DNA from: CAYXLI01 sp964464925
GTDB lineage: Bacteria; Acidobacteriota; Terriglobia; Bryobacterales; Bryobacteraceae
Assembly (NCBI GenBank): GCA_964464925.1
Contig: CAYXLI010000002.1
Location: 62,001-126,000, forward strand
Direction of reading: 5' to 3'
Length of the DNA stretch: 64,000 bases
The position numbers and the translations under genes are program-made. The first letter of the stretch is position 1, and each line of letters begins with the position of its first letter. The notes below the pieces were generated by a model. It saw only the letters and a program-made list of their open reading frames with translations, did no database searches and had not been told where the DNA came from. This document shows positions 25,005 through 33,514 of the stretch, piece by piece.

Positions 25005-25565
25005 ATGACGCGTGAGCAAGCTCTCGATCTTCTTTATGAATACACGAAATCAGAAAGCCTTCGGAAACATGCACTTGCCGTAGAGGCCTGCGTGGCCGCA
25101 TACGCCAAAAAATTCGGCGAAGATGAGACGAAATGGTCCGTAACCGCCCTTCTGCACGACTTTGATTACGAAATGCACCCGGACGCGCCAGATCATCCCA
25201 TGAAAGGCGAGCCGATTCTTGCCGAGCGTGGCGTCGACGAGGAGGTTCGCCGGGCCATTCTTTCGCACGCGAACTACAGCGGCGTGCCCCGCGTCTCTCA
25301 GCTTGAAAAGACGCTGTTCGCCTGTGACGAACTCGCCGGATTTCTCACTGCTTGCTCCTATGTAAAGCCCAGCCGCAGCATTCGCGAAGTGGAAGCGAAA
25401 TCCGTCCGCAAGAAGCTCAAGGACAAGGCATTCGCGCGCTCCGTCAGCCGGGATGACATTACCGGCGGCGCGTCAGCTCTCGGTGTCGATCTGGAAGAAC
25501 ACATCGAGTTCTGTATCAAGGCCATGCAGGCGCGAGCGGAGGAACTCGGCCTGAACGGATCCTAG
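25005..25565 (+). CDS. HD-domain hydrolase
   Basis: 186 residues. Metal-binding HD motifs are visible: His22 (LRKHALAVE) and the LLHDFDYEMHPD pair, followed by DHPMKGEPI and ILSHANYSG, where later His/Asp ligands are expected. HD proteins of this small type are metal-dependent phosphohydrolases, often acting on nucleotides. The substrate is not predictable here. The purine-rich AAGG directly abuts the ATG, so initiation may be weak. The 3' end overlaps the convergent outer-membrane protein gene by 4 bases. Confidence 0.8.
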   Translation: MTREQALDLLYEYTKSESLRKHALAVEACVAAYAKKFGEDETKWSVTALLHDFDYEMHPDAPDHPMKGEPILAERGVDEEVRRAILSHANYSGVPRVSQLEKTLFACDELAGFLTACSYVKPSRSIREVEAKSVRKKLKDKAFARSVSRDDITGGASALGVDLEEHIEFCIKAMQARAEELGLNGS

Positions 25566-27520
25566 AAGACCCGGAAGCCGACCAGGCCTTGATGGCCGCG
25601 GAAACCTTCGTATTGATAGAAGGCTTCCGACATCCCGTACCAGCGCCAATCCGCATTCCATTCCAGGTGCTTATTGATGGGAATGATAACGCGCGCAAGC
25701 GGCTGGTAGAAGTTCGTTGGGCGGCTGCCGTTCGATGTAAAGAGCGAGCCGCCAACGCTGATTCGCGGACTAAATTTCGCAGTTTTCACGGGCACGAAAT
25801 CAAGCAGCGCCGTGGCGGCATGCCCGTTGTCCTGATAGCGGGAAAGCTGCTGTGTGAAGTCGGTCGGCAGGATGTAGCCGAGTTGCGAGAAGAACGTCGA
25901 CCTGCCGTATTCCCCGAACAGTCGGAACCGATTCCCACCCTTGGGTGTCACCAGCACGGACATGAAGAAGGTGTGGCTGTCCATATTGAAGTTGCCGTTG
26001 GTGGCTCCCTTCGGATATTCGTTCTGAAGCACGCCAAATGTCGCGCCGAGATTCAGGAAGGACGTGAGTTGATATTGCGCGCGGCCCCGGACCTTTTCGT
26101 AATTCAAAAGGCTGGTCCGGAACCACGCCCTGTTGCCACGTTGAACCTCCGCATCCACGTTGAAGGTGAACTTCTGCGTGACGCGAAAATTCAAACCAGC
26201 GAGCGCGGCATTATTGCGAAGCTCGCCCGTCTCGAAGCCACCGGTGGCAGAGAGCAGTGGCGCGGCCGTGCGTCCGTCACCCCAGGTATAACGATGTCCG
26301 CCACGCACCGTGACCCTTCCGGTGAGATCTACCAGCACATCGAACTCCTGGCGGTTATAGTTCACCTCGAGGCGATCGACTGTTCCCGCGAGTAGGAGTG
26401 CAGACGCGTCATGAAACCGGTCGGTCGTGAAGGATTCCAGGATTCGCACCCGGTTCAGCGGACGCATCTCGAATCCGGCTGTCGCAGTCGTGTGAGGCTG
26501 GCTGGCCTGTGCCGCAATAATCGAGTTCTGTACATCCACCACCACACCAGGCACCGCTGTCGCGAATTTACCAAGCGCTGCCAGGTTGAAGTTAGTGTCC
26601 GTCTTCGGCTCACTGAAGAGAAACTGAGCATTGACGTCAAGCCAGGAGAACGGACTCGCGGTGAGCAGCGCCTTGCTGTACAGGCTGCTTCCGCGCACGC
26701 CATAGGCTTCGTTGAGGTTTGTGACGAACAAACTCTGCCCGAAGTACGGCGTGGCGCGATTGCCCAGGTTACGATCGTTCGTGAAGACACGCTGATCGTC
26801 CTTGAACAGTGTGCCGCCCTCTTCGAGCGTGACGTGCCATCGATTCATCTCAATGTGAACGCCGCCGCGGAACAGATCCGTCTTGTCGCGTAGCGAATTG
26901 GAAACCGGGTACTCGTTTTGAGTAGCGATGTAATCAGTGATCCCGGTACCGAAGCCGGAGTTATGAGACCAGGCGAGATACGGAATCACACGCGTCCCAG
27001 GCCGCAATTCCAGTTCGGTCTCCGCCATTCGGCGATGGATGTCCATCGCGCGCTGACTATAGAAAATCCCATTCGTCAATTGCGGATTCGCGAATGAAGG
27101 AAGATTGTTGAAATACGCGATGTTGCGGTAATCGATGTTGAGTCGATACAGTTTCTCGCGAACGGCATCGAAATGCGCCCAGTTGTAGGGATCGCCGCCC
27201 CAGCCGGTCGCCCGGATGTTCATCTGGTCAAGCCAGCCGTTCGGCTTGCCCTGGTATGTAAGATCGAGAGAGGTGACGCGCGGCCCTTCGCCCAAGTTCA
27301 CCACACTGCGATAGATATTGAAGTTGCCCTGAACGCCCTGATTCCAACGATAGCCGGCCTCAAGGCTGAGCTTCCAGGAAGTCTCCGCAGGTGCGATCTC
27401 CGCGGCGGGAGCAGCAGCAGCTTCCGGCACCGGCTCTTTCTTCTCCTGAGCCTCCTGCGCTCTCAACGGCAGCGCGAGAGCGAGCAGCAGTACGGCGGAT
27501 GGGTTCAATAGATGTCTCAT
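25562..27520 (-). CDS. Outer-membrane beta-barrel protein of the Mtr-type electron conduit (MtrB/PioB-like)
   Basis: 652 residues from the ATG at 27520, which overlaps the decahaem gene's stop by 4 bases (ATGA) and begins a clean signal peptide (MRHLLNPSAVLLLALALPLRA). A low-complexity Glu/Ala/Pro segment follows. The remainder is an alternating beta-strand pattern rich in aromatics with short turns (KLSLEAGYRW, DYRNIAYFNNL, VTVRGGHRYTWGD, FRLFGEYGR), ending in GLVGFRVF with the terminal Phe expected of a barrel-assembly signal. MtrB-type porins sheath a periplasmic decahaem cytochrome across the outer membrane. Family assignment rests on size, barrel pattern and position after two decahaem genes. 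The N-terminal CXXC of Shewanella MtrB is absent. Confidence 0.75.
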   Translation of the reverse strand: MRHLLNPSAVLLLALALPLRAQEAQEKKEPVPEAAAAPAAEIAPAETSWKLSLEAGYRWNQGVQGNFNIYRSVVNLGEGPRVTSLDLTYQGKPNGWLDQMNIRATGWGGDPYNWAHFDAVREKLYRLNIDYRNIAYFNNLPSFANPQLTNGIFYSQRAMDIHRRMAETELELRPGTRVIPYLAWSHNSGFGTGITDYIATQNEYPVSNSLRDKTDLFRGGVHIEMNRWHVTLEEGGTLFKDDQRVFTNDRNLGNRATPYFGQSLFVTNLNEAYGVRGSSLYSKALLTASPFSWLDVNAQFLFSEPKTDTNFNLAALGKFATAVPGVVVDVQNSIIAAQASQPHTTATAGFEMRPLNRVRILESFTTDRFHDASALLLAGTVDRLEVNYNRQEFDVLVDLTGRVTVRGGHRYTWGDGRTAAPLLSATGGFETGELRNNAALAGLNFRVTQKFTFNVDAEVQRGNRAWFRTSLLNYEKVRGRAQYQLTSFLNLGATFGVLQNEYPKGATNGNFNMDSHTFFMSVLVTPKGGNRFRLFGEYGRSTFFSQLGYILPTDFTQQLSRYQDNGHAATALLDFVPVKTAKFSPRISVGGSLFTSNGSRPTNFYQPLARVIIPINKHLEWNADWRWYGMSEAFYQYEGFRGHQGLVGFRVF

Positions 27521-28602
27521 CGCAGTAGGAGCCTGTTGATCTGTGAGCCGTGGATCTTCTGATGGCACGTGGTGCAGTTCCGGTACCTCGGACTCCGCAG
27601 ATCGTGGATCGCCGGCGGAACGCCGCCGAGCACATCGGATGGCTTCGTTGTCAGATTCGCCAGATTCGAATGGCACTCGAGACACTGGAAGCGAACCTCA
27701 TGCCGATTCAGCATGCGCGGATTCGCTGAGCCGTGCGGTTCGTGGCAGGTGCCGCAGCCATCGAACTTCACTGGCGCATGTTCGAAGGTAAAGGGCCCGC
27801 GCTTATCGCCGTGGCAGCGGAAGCAATTCGGCTCATTTCCCAGCACCGTCTGCATGCTCCTGGCCAGCACGCTTCCGTGCGGATTGTGGCAGTCCACGCA
27901 GCTCATCGCGCCTTCCCGTAGCTTGTGGGCATAAGGACGCTGAAACTGTCCCCAGACATTCGTGTGACAACTGGTGCACTTGTCCGTAACCATGGCCCGG
28001 CGTGTGGGCTGGGGACCGTGGATGGAATGGCACTCCGTGCAACTCACCTGGTTGTGAGCGTGACTGCTCTGGATGCGCCCCACATGCGTGGGTTGATTCA
28101 GGTGGCACTTCAGGCAAGTCTTGTCGGTCTGTACTGCCTTGCCCTTGGAGGGGTTGAAAATGTCGGCCGCGCTGGTGCTTTCGGTATGCTTGCTGGCTGG
28201 ACCGTGACACGATTCGCATGCCTTGGTCTCCCAACCGCGTTTCGTGTCCGTTTGTACTACTTTATGAACGTTCTTCTGAAAGAATGCTTTATAAATGTCT
28301 TCGTGGCACATCTGGCACGTGTCGGAACCCACATAAGTCGCGGGTCCGGCCGGTGCCTGCGTCTGGGCGGCAGGCTGCGGAGCAAGGGTCTGCTGCAGCC
28401 CCTGAGGAGCGGCTTGCCCGCCGCCCTGTCCCAGAAGGAACAGGGCGAGCGGAGCAATCCGGGACAGCCAGGCGAGGCCACCATACCTGGCCGTGGGAGA
28501 GACTCGAAACGATGCGATCCACCTGAGAGGATCAGCATCCCGCCCGGCCCAGGCAAATCTGCCTGGGCCCGATGCGACGGGTTGACCATTGTTATCTGGC
28601 AT
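27517..28602 (-). CDS. Decahaem c-type cytochrome, DmsE/MtrA family
   Basis: 361 residues from the ATG at 28602, which overlaps the upstream cytochrome gene by 11 bases. A start at 28710 would place over 100 bases inside that gene and is less likely. Ten CXXCH motifs are visible in order: CQMCH, CESCH, CLKCH, CTECH, CTSCH, CVDCH, CFRCH, CGTCH, CLECH and CTTCH, the MtrA/DmsE number. Export is indicated by RIAPLALFLLGQGGGQAAP, after an unusually long N-region. In characterised systems this protein forms the haem wire inside the MtrB porin. Its neighbours are an MtrC-like cytochrome upstream and the barrel downstream. Confidence 0.9.
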   Translation of the reverse strand: MPDNNGQPVASGPGRFAWAGRDADPLRWIASFRVSPTARYGGLAWLSRIAPLALFLLGQGGGQAAPQGLQQTLAPQPAAQTQAPAGPATYVGSDTCQMCHEDIYKAFFQKNVHKVVQTDTKRGWETKACESCHGPASKHTESTSAADIFNPSKGKAVQTDKTCLKCHLNQPTHVGRIQSSHAHNQVSCTECHSIHGPQPTRRAMVTDKCTSCHTNVWGQFQRPYAHKLREGAMSCVDCHNPHGSVLARSMQTVLGNEPNCFRCHGDKRGPFTFEHAPVKFDGCGTCHEPHGSANPRMLNRHEVRFQCLECHSNLANLTTKPSDVLGGVPPAIHDLRSPRYRNCTTCHQKIHGSQINRLLLR

Positions 28603-30625
28603 GTTCCTTGTCGACTGAGAAATCGGCAGTCGGACCATGACACACCGCACAGCTTTCGCCAAGGTTATTCGTATTGGAGACCGTGTGCGAGGCAGTTGCC
28701 AGATCATCATGACAGCCGCGGCAGGCCGCCGCTGTCGGCATCACAGGATTCACCACGCCGCGCGCGTCTTGCACTGGCAGCAGGTTGTCCTTGAGAGGCA
28801 GTTGTTGAGAGTTGTTGACGTGGCAGGTACTGCAATCGCGACGATCACCCGGGAATCTCACATCGGTGAAGTCGTTCTTGGAACCGCCAAATCCGTAGAT
28901 GGTCATTTCGCCGGTCAAAGTCTCACCGGTGTGGATTTTATGAATCATCGTACGGAAATCGATTGTTTGCGGAGGTCCTGCAGACGCCGGGCGGCGAGCC
29001 GCGTCATTCCCGTTCGGATTATGGCAGAGCACGCAGGCTTCAATCCGGTTGCGATTGTCGCCGTGCAGGCTCAGGCTGGAGTGGCAGTTGTTACACTTGT
29101 CCAGAGAGACGATCTGGCGACGGGGCGCGATCGGCGTACCATCCACCGAAACGTTCATCACCTTGTTTACGACCGCGTCACGCACAGTCATCTGTTTTGT
29201 CGTGCCGGCCAGCAGGACCCCATTCCTGTAGCCTTCCAGTTCGATGGTGTACGTACCCTTGGCGTCGGCGGGAATGGGCTGGGTGAACGTATACGTGTAA
29301 GTCCCATTTGAACCGGTAGCCTTGGTTCCGTCCTCCTGAACAACGGTGCCGTAGTCCGTGGTCGGACCTGCCCACGTAATGCCTAACCTCGCGATGTCGC
29401 TCATCGCGACCGGACTGCCGGCCTTATTCTTCGCCGTGAACGTCACAGTCGGAGCTTTGCCGCTCACTGCGTTCTCGACGCTGACGATATCGACAACAAG
29501 GCCCTGCAGATCCCGAGAGAAGCGCGGAATCGTGTGTGCGCCCAGGATGGAGGCATCGAATTCCAGTTCGCCCTGAGGGGTGTGGCACTGGCTGCACTGG
29601 TTATCGCTCACCTGGGGCAGATTCACGTGCTTATCTCCCGTGGCGAAGTTCACATCATCATGGCATGCTCCGCAGGCTGCACGGTTCGGCTTGAAGTAGG
29701 CTGTATTCTGCTTGGCTGTCGGCGAATGACACGCAGTACAGTTCCGCACGTCTGCGGGAAACACCACAGTAGAGAAATCATTCACAGATTGCGCGAACCC
29801 GATAATCTGATACGGCGTCCCGGCTTTCACGCTTGGCAGGTTGGCCCCGTCATGAATCTTGTGGATCATGACCGGAAAATCGACCGTATTTCCTGTATCC
29901 GCGTCGGTAGTTTGCGGCGTATGGCAAAGAATACACATCGGAACGGAAGTACGTCCCGTCTCTCCATGTGCGCTCAACGGATTGTGGCACTTGTTGCAGC
30001 TTGAGGTCAGCGCCACCTCGCGCACCTGCGTTACTTGTGAGCCATCCGGCACGAAATCGAACGTGTTGTCCGTCTTCTGGATCCCGAGGTCAAATTCGCT
30101 CAGATTTCGATTCCCATAAATTCCTATGGTGTGGGTCGCTGTCTTATCGAACCCCGATGCCGCCTTCGTCTTGAAGGTATATGTGTAATCGCCATCGGCG
30201 TTCTTGGTAAACACACCGCCGCTGTCGGCACTGGCCTGGGTAGCCGACTTGTTGGTGATGGGACTTGTCTCGATACGCGTCGTGTAAGCAACGTACTGCG
30301 TTTGGCCCTTTGGAATATACGCGGCAACCATCCCTAGCGATACCACGCCGGGCGTTTGGATTCCGTCCTTATCGATCGGCAGACCTTTCGGGTCTGTAAG
30401 CTTGAACCTGGTCGTGATCGTACCGTCATCTGCGATGGCGGCACTTGTAATCTTGATGACCAGCCCTGGTCGTACGAAGTTGGCTGTGTTCGGGTCCAGA
30501 TACGCGGCCTTTGAGTGCACGCTGTAGCCGGGTCCGGGTGAGCTAACTAAGAGAGCGGCGGTAAGAACCACCCCAAATAGAAATAGTAGTTTCCCCGTCT
30601 TTGTGGTAAAGAGTCTAGGGAGCAT
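28592..30625 (-). CDS. Decahaem c-type cytochrome, OmcA/MtrC family
   Basis: 677 residues from the ATG at 30625, which has AGGAGG at 4-base spacing; another ATG 18 bases upstream precedes that Shine-Dalgarno and is rejected. Ten CXXCH motifs fall in two pentahaem groups: CNKCH, CILCH, CTACH, CGACH, CSQCH (about residues 210-350) and CNNCH, CVLCH, CSTCH, CRGCH, CAVCH (about 510-665). Each follows a beta-rich domain, and both contain a MIHKIH motif, so the protein is an internal duplication with the beta/haem/beta/haem layout of MtrC. It is the presumed cell-surface reductase. The leader has no lipobox Cys, unlike Shewanella MtrC, so surface anchoring must differ. Confidence 0.9.
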   Translation of the reverse strand: MLPRLFTTKTGKLLFLFGVVLTAALLVSSPGPGYSVHSKAAYLDPNTANFVRPGLVIKITSAAIADDGTITTRFKLTDPKGLPIDKDGIQTPGVVSLGMVAAYIPKGQTQYVAYTTRIETSPITNKSATQASADSGGVFTKNADGDYTYTFKTKAASGFDKTATHTIGIYGNRNLSEFDLGIQKTDNTFDFVPDGSQVTQVREVALTSSCNKCHNPLSAHGETGRTSVPMCILCHTPQTTDADTGNTVDFPVMIHKIHDGANLPSVKAGTPYQIIGFAQSVNDFSTVVFPADVRNCTACHSPTAKQNTAYFKPNRAACGACHDDVNFATGDKHVNLPQVSDNQCSQCHTPQGELEFDASILGAHTIPRFSRDLQGLVVDIVSVENAVSGKAPTVTFTAKNKAGSPVAMSDIARLGITWAGPTTDYGTVVQEDGTKATGSNGTYTYTFTQPIPADAKGTYTIELEGYRNGVLLAGTTKQMTVRDAVVNKVMNVSVDGTPIAPRRQIVSLDKCNNCHSSLSLHGDNRNRIEACVLCHNPNGNDAARRPASAGPPQTIDFRTMIHKIHTGETLTGEMTIYGFGGSKNDFTDVRFPGDRRDCSTCHVNNSQQLPLKDNLLPVQDARGVVNPVMPTAAACRGCHDDLATASHTVSNTNNLGESCAVCHGPTADFSVDKEHAR

Positions 30626-30657
30626 GTGGCCTCCTGGCGACATTCCGGTTTTGCAAG

Positions 30658-30673
30658 TGCAAGTGACATGCCA
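30658..30673 (-). promoter_or_regulatory. Candidate sigma-54 promoter of the decahaem operon
   Basis: On the minus strand the sequence reads TGGCATG-TCAC-TTGCA, one mismatch from the sigma-54 consensus TGGCACG-N4-TTGCA, with the required GG and GC exactly 10 bases apart. The expected start of transcription, about 12 bases downstream near 30647, would leave a leader of about 22 bases containing the AGGAGG site before the ATG at 30625. Confidence 0.6.
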
Positions 30674-30864
30674 CCGGTGGGTTCGCCGCGTACGTCAAGT
30701 TATTGTAGGGAAAAACAGCGAACGCGGGTGGAATGCCTCATTTTCTTGGGCGAATTGACGCAGGCCACACCAGCAAACGGAAAGCAAGATTTCGAGGCGT
30801 TCTGCCTAGGCGCGACCGCCCCGATTCACGACGATTTTCGGCTACGCTTGCAGCCACTGGCACC

Positions 30865-31170
30865 TGCGTGAATCGCGGCCGGATTTAGCAGGGGAGAGAA
30901 TCGCTCGATAGACGGGATAGACCGGGAAAATAGACGGTAGACGGCGTAAACCGGGCGGCGTAGACCGGGGACAGCGACCTGAATTCCCTAATTCCTTCCG
31001 GCTGTCAGCAGGACCACACGAATATCGTGGGAGACGCCCTGCCCCACGTTCCAAATCGACCAAACTGTGTAGGGAAAAGCCGGGAATGAGGTCGCTGTCC
31101 CCGATCTTCCCGATCTTCCCTCACAGCATTACGTGCGTGAATCGCGGGCAAATTTAGCCCGGAGGAGAGA
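30865..31170. repeat. Composite repeat region: direct repeats flanking an inverted repeat and TAGAC-rich units
   Basis: This fills most of the 637-base gap 30626-31262, in which I see no supported gene. An imperfect direct repeat of about 35 bases (TGCGTGAATCGCGG...ATTTAGC...GGAGAGA) occurs at 30865-30899 and 31135-31170. Between the copies are degenerate TAGACGG/TAGACCGGG units (about 30908-30970). There is also a perfect 15-bp inverted repeat, CGGGGACAGCGACCT at 30966-30980 and its complement at 31089-31103, with GGGAAT/ATTCCC matching beyond a small bulge. Palindromes with this GGGGACAG core resemble REP or mobile-element remnants. No transposase gene is present. Confidence 0.65.
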
Positions 31171-31203
31171 CGAGACGGAGGAAGAGAATCGTTTGAGTTT
31201 CAC

Positions 31204-31236
31204 AAGAAAAGATCCACCCTGACCTCAGGATGGATC
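31204..31236 (-). terminator. Rho-independent terminator of the glycine-zipper gene
   Basis: On the minus strand GATCCA and TGGATC close a stem with an inner CCTGA/TCAGG and one mismatch (31211-31236), followed by TTTTCTT. It lies 27 bases after the stop of the gene ending at 31263. Confidence 0.75.
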
Positions 31237-31262
31237 TCCTTTCACACATACACTGTCAAGCG

Positions 31263-31727
31263 TTACCAGCGGCGTCCGCGGTCCTTCGTGGCGCGATCGT
31301 AGATGAGGCCCCCGATCCCGCCCACTGCGGCACCAACTGCGGCACCTTTGCCGCCCTTTGCGAGTCCGCCGACAACCGCGCCGGCAGCGGCACTGCCGCC
31401 AATGATTGCTGCGGAGCGGCCGGCTGACCGTCTCGGCCGGTAGTCATTGTAGCCATAGGAATCGGAATAGTAGCCGTTGTTGCCATACCCTTGATCGCGG
31501 TAGCTATTATTTCCGTAGCCGTTGTATCTATATCCGCCATCGCGGTACCGGTTATCTCTGTAGTCATCGCCATCATCGCCACGATAGCTACGATATCCAT
31601 AACCTTGGTCGTTGTACTGATTCCGGTTGCAGTGTTCGGCCGCCGTAGCCATCTGCGGCACACCTAAAAGAAAAATAGCCAGAAGACTTGCGAGTCCGGT
31701 CCGCGTCCACTTCAGTCGGTTTATCAT
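31263..31727 (-). CDS. Secreted glycine-zipper protein with a Tyr/Gly/Asn-rich region
   Basis: 154 residues from the ATG at 31727, preferred because it begins a standard signal peptide (INRLKWTRTGLASLLAIFLL, cleaved near ATAAE). The mature N-half is a low-complexity stretch of Tyr, Gly, Asn, Asp and Arg (YRDGGYRYNGYGNN). The C-half is a YMGG-like glycine zipper (AAIIGGSAAAGAVVGGLAKGG, AAVGAAVGGIGGLIYD). Glycine-zipper proteins associate with the outer membrane. Expression is monocistronic, since its own terminator follows at 31204-31236. The role is unknown. Confidence 0.75.
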   Translation of the reverse strand: MINRLKWTRTGLASLLAIFLLGVPQMATAAEHCNRNQYNDQGYGYRSYRGDDGDDYRDNRYRDGGYRYNGYGNNSYRDQGYGNNGYYSDSYGYNDYRPRRSAGRSAAIIGGSAAAGAVVGGLAKGGKGAAVGAAVGGIGGLIYDRATKDRGRRW

Positions 31728-31850
31728 GCTCTGTAACCTCACTGACAATGATGGTCGCCGCACTGGCCAGGTTCCAGGATGAACTAGAAGTAATGTTTGC
31801 CACCCGCGAAATCATGCGGCCCGGATCGCATAAAGTAGTGTGTAAACACA

Positions 31851-33506
31851 ATGATCCCGGCCTTTTCTCGTCTTCCCATTCCGGCGCTGGCGCTCGCCGT
31901 TGCAAGCGTATGCACTGCTGCGCAAACTTCTGATCTTCTTGTTTACGGCTGTACCTCCGGCGGCATCACGGCAGCACTGCAAGCCCGGCGGATGGGCAAG
32001 TCTGTCGTCATGGTTTGTCCCGAACGGCATCTTGGAGGTCTCACCGCAGGCGGACTGGGCTGGACGGATTCCGGCGACAAAGCAGTGATTGGCGGCTTGT
32101 CCCGCGAGTTCTATCACCGCGTCTGGCAGCACTATGAACAGCCGGACGCATGGCGTTGGCAGAAGCGCGAAGAGTACGGCAACAAGGGGCAAGGCACCGA
32201 GGCAGTCGACAAGACCAGCCGCACAATGTGGATCTTTGAGCCGCACGTAGCCGAAGCGGTGTATGAGGCCTGGATTAAAGAAGCAAAGATCCTTGTCATT
32301 CGTGATGCGTGGCTCGACCGTGAGAAGGGTGTGCGTAAAAACGGTGATCGCGTAGTATCGATCGCCACTCTCGATGGCAAAACCTACGCGGCGAAAATGT
32401 TCATCGATGCCACATACGAGGGCGACTTAATGGCGGCAGCGGGCGTAGCCTACCATGTCGGGCGCGAATCCACCCGCACCTACGGAGAGAAGTGGAACGG
32501 CATCCAGACTGGCGTGCTTCATCACCGGCACCATTTCGGCGCGGTCAAAACGCCCATCTCCCCTTACCGCGTCCCGGGGGATCGAACCAGCGGAGTGCTC
32601 CCGCGTATCAATGCAGAGCCGCCGGGCAACTACGGCGACGCAGATAATAGGATCCAAGCCTATTGCTTCCGTATGTGCCTGACCCAGGTGCCTGCGAATC
32701 GCGTTCCCTTCCCCAAGCCCGTCGGGTATGACCCGGGGCAATACGAATTGCTGCTGCGCATCTTCAACGCGGGCTGGCGCGAAACATTCGCCAAATTCGA
32801 TCCGATCCCGAACGGTAAGACGGACACGAATAACCACGGCCCTTTCAGCACGGATAACATCGGACGCAACTGGGATTACCCGGAAGCCAGCTACGCACGC
32901 CGGCGAGAGATCATTCAGGAACATATCAACTACCAGCAGGGCTGGCTGTATTTCATCGCGAACGATCCGCGAGTGCCGGAAGACGTCCGCACGGCAATGG
33001 CGAATTGGGGGCTTGCAAAGGATGAGTTCCAGGATACGCAAAACTGGCCTCATCAAATCTACGTGCGCGAAGCTCGCCGCATGATCGGCAAGTATGTGAT
33101 GACGGAGAACGAACTGACGAAGAAGCGGCCCACGCCGGAATCGGTCGGCATGGGGTCGTACGGAATAGACTCGCACAACGTCCAGCGCTACATCACGCCG
33201 GAGGGCTATGTACAGAACGAAGGCGATATCGGCGTCAGCACCAATGGACCTTACCAGATTGCTTATGGGGCACTCGTTCCGAAGAAGGGCCAGGCGGCGA
33301 ACCTGCTAGTGCCGGTGTGCCTTTCCAGCTCCCATATTGCCTACGGCTCGATTCGCATGGAACCGGTGTTTATGATCCTGGGCCAGTCGGCCGCGACCGC
33401 GGCGGTTCTCGCCATAGACGGCGGCATGGCAGTGCAGGACGTACCCTATGAGAAACTGCGGGCGCGTTTGCTCGCGGACGGTCAGGTTCTCGAGTACCGG
33501 AAGTAG
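31851..33506 (+). CDS. Exported FAD-dependent oxidoreductase
   Basis: 551 residues with a signal peptide (to about TAAQ, residue 25). A dinucleotide-binding fold follows immediately: LLVYGCTSGGITAALQARRMGKSVVMVCPERHLGG. The family (FAD-dependent oxidoreductases related to PF12831) is marked by GGLTAGGLGWTDSG, FIDATYEGDLMAAAGVAYHVGRES and, near the end, VCLSSSHIAYGSIRMEPVFMILGQSAATAA. Members in Planctomycetes and Acidobacteria are often periplasmic and associated with carbohydrate use, but the substrate is not known. The GYGS-type start of the fold has Cys within the Gly motif (GCTSGG), which is common in this group. Confidence 0.85.
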   Translation: MIPAFSRLPIPALALAVASVCTAAQTSDLLVYGCTSGGITAALQARRMGKSVVMVCPERHLGGLTAGGLGWTDSGDKAVIGGLSREFYHRVWQHYEQPDAWRWQKREEYGNKGQGTEAVDKTSRTMWIFEPHVAEAVYEAWIKEAKILVIRDAWLDREKGVRKNGDRVVSIATLDGKTYAAKMFIDATYEGDLMAAAGVAYHVGRESTRTYGEKWNGIQTGVLHHRHHFGAVKTPISPYRVPGDRTSGVLPRINAEPPGNYGDADNRIQAYCFRMCLTQVPANRVPFPKPVGYDPGQYELLLRIFNAGWRETFAKFDPIPNGKTDTNNHGPFSTDNIGRNWDYPEASYARRREIIQEHINYQQGWLYFIANDPRVPEDVRTAMANWGLAKDEFQDTQNWPHQIYVREARRMIGKYVMTENELTKKRPTPESVGMGSYGIDSHNVQRYITPEGYVQNEGDIGVSTNGPYQIAYGALVPKKGQAANLLVPVCLSSSHIAYGSIRMEPVFMILGQSAATAAVLAIDGGMAVQDVPYEKLRARLLADGQVLEYRK

Positions 33507-33514
33507 AACAGCTT

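Noticed and set aside
28603..28710. N-terminal extension of the DmsE-like cytochrome
   Set aside because: It would lie inside the upstream cytochrome's last haem region. The ATG at 28602 gives the expected short overlap.
27925..28794. A 289-codon plus-strand frame
   Set aside because: It is antisense to both decahaem genes, whose twenty CXXCH motifs make the minus strand certain.
30908..30970. TAGAC-rich units as a CRISPR array
   Set aside because: Units are only 7-14 bases, degenerate, without spacers of constant length, and no cas gene is present.
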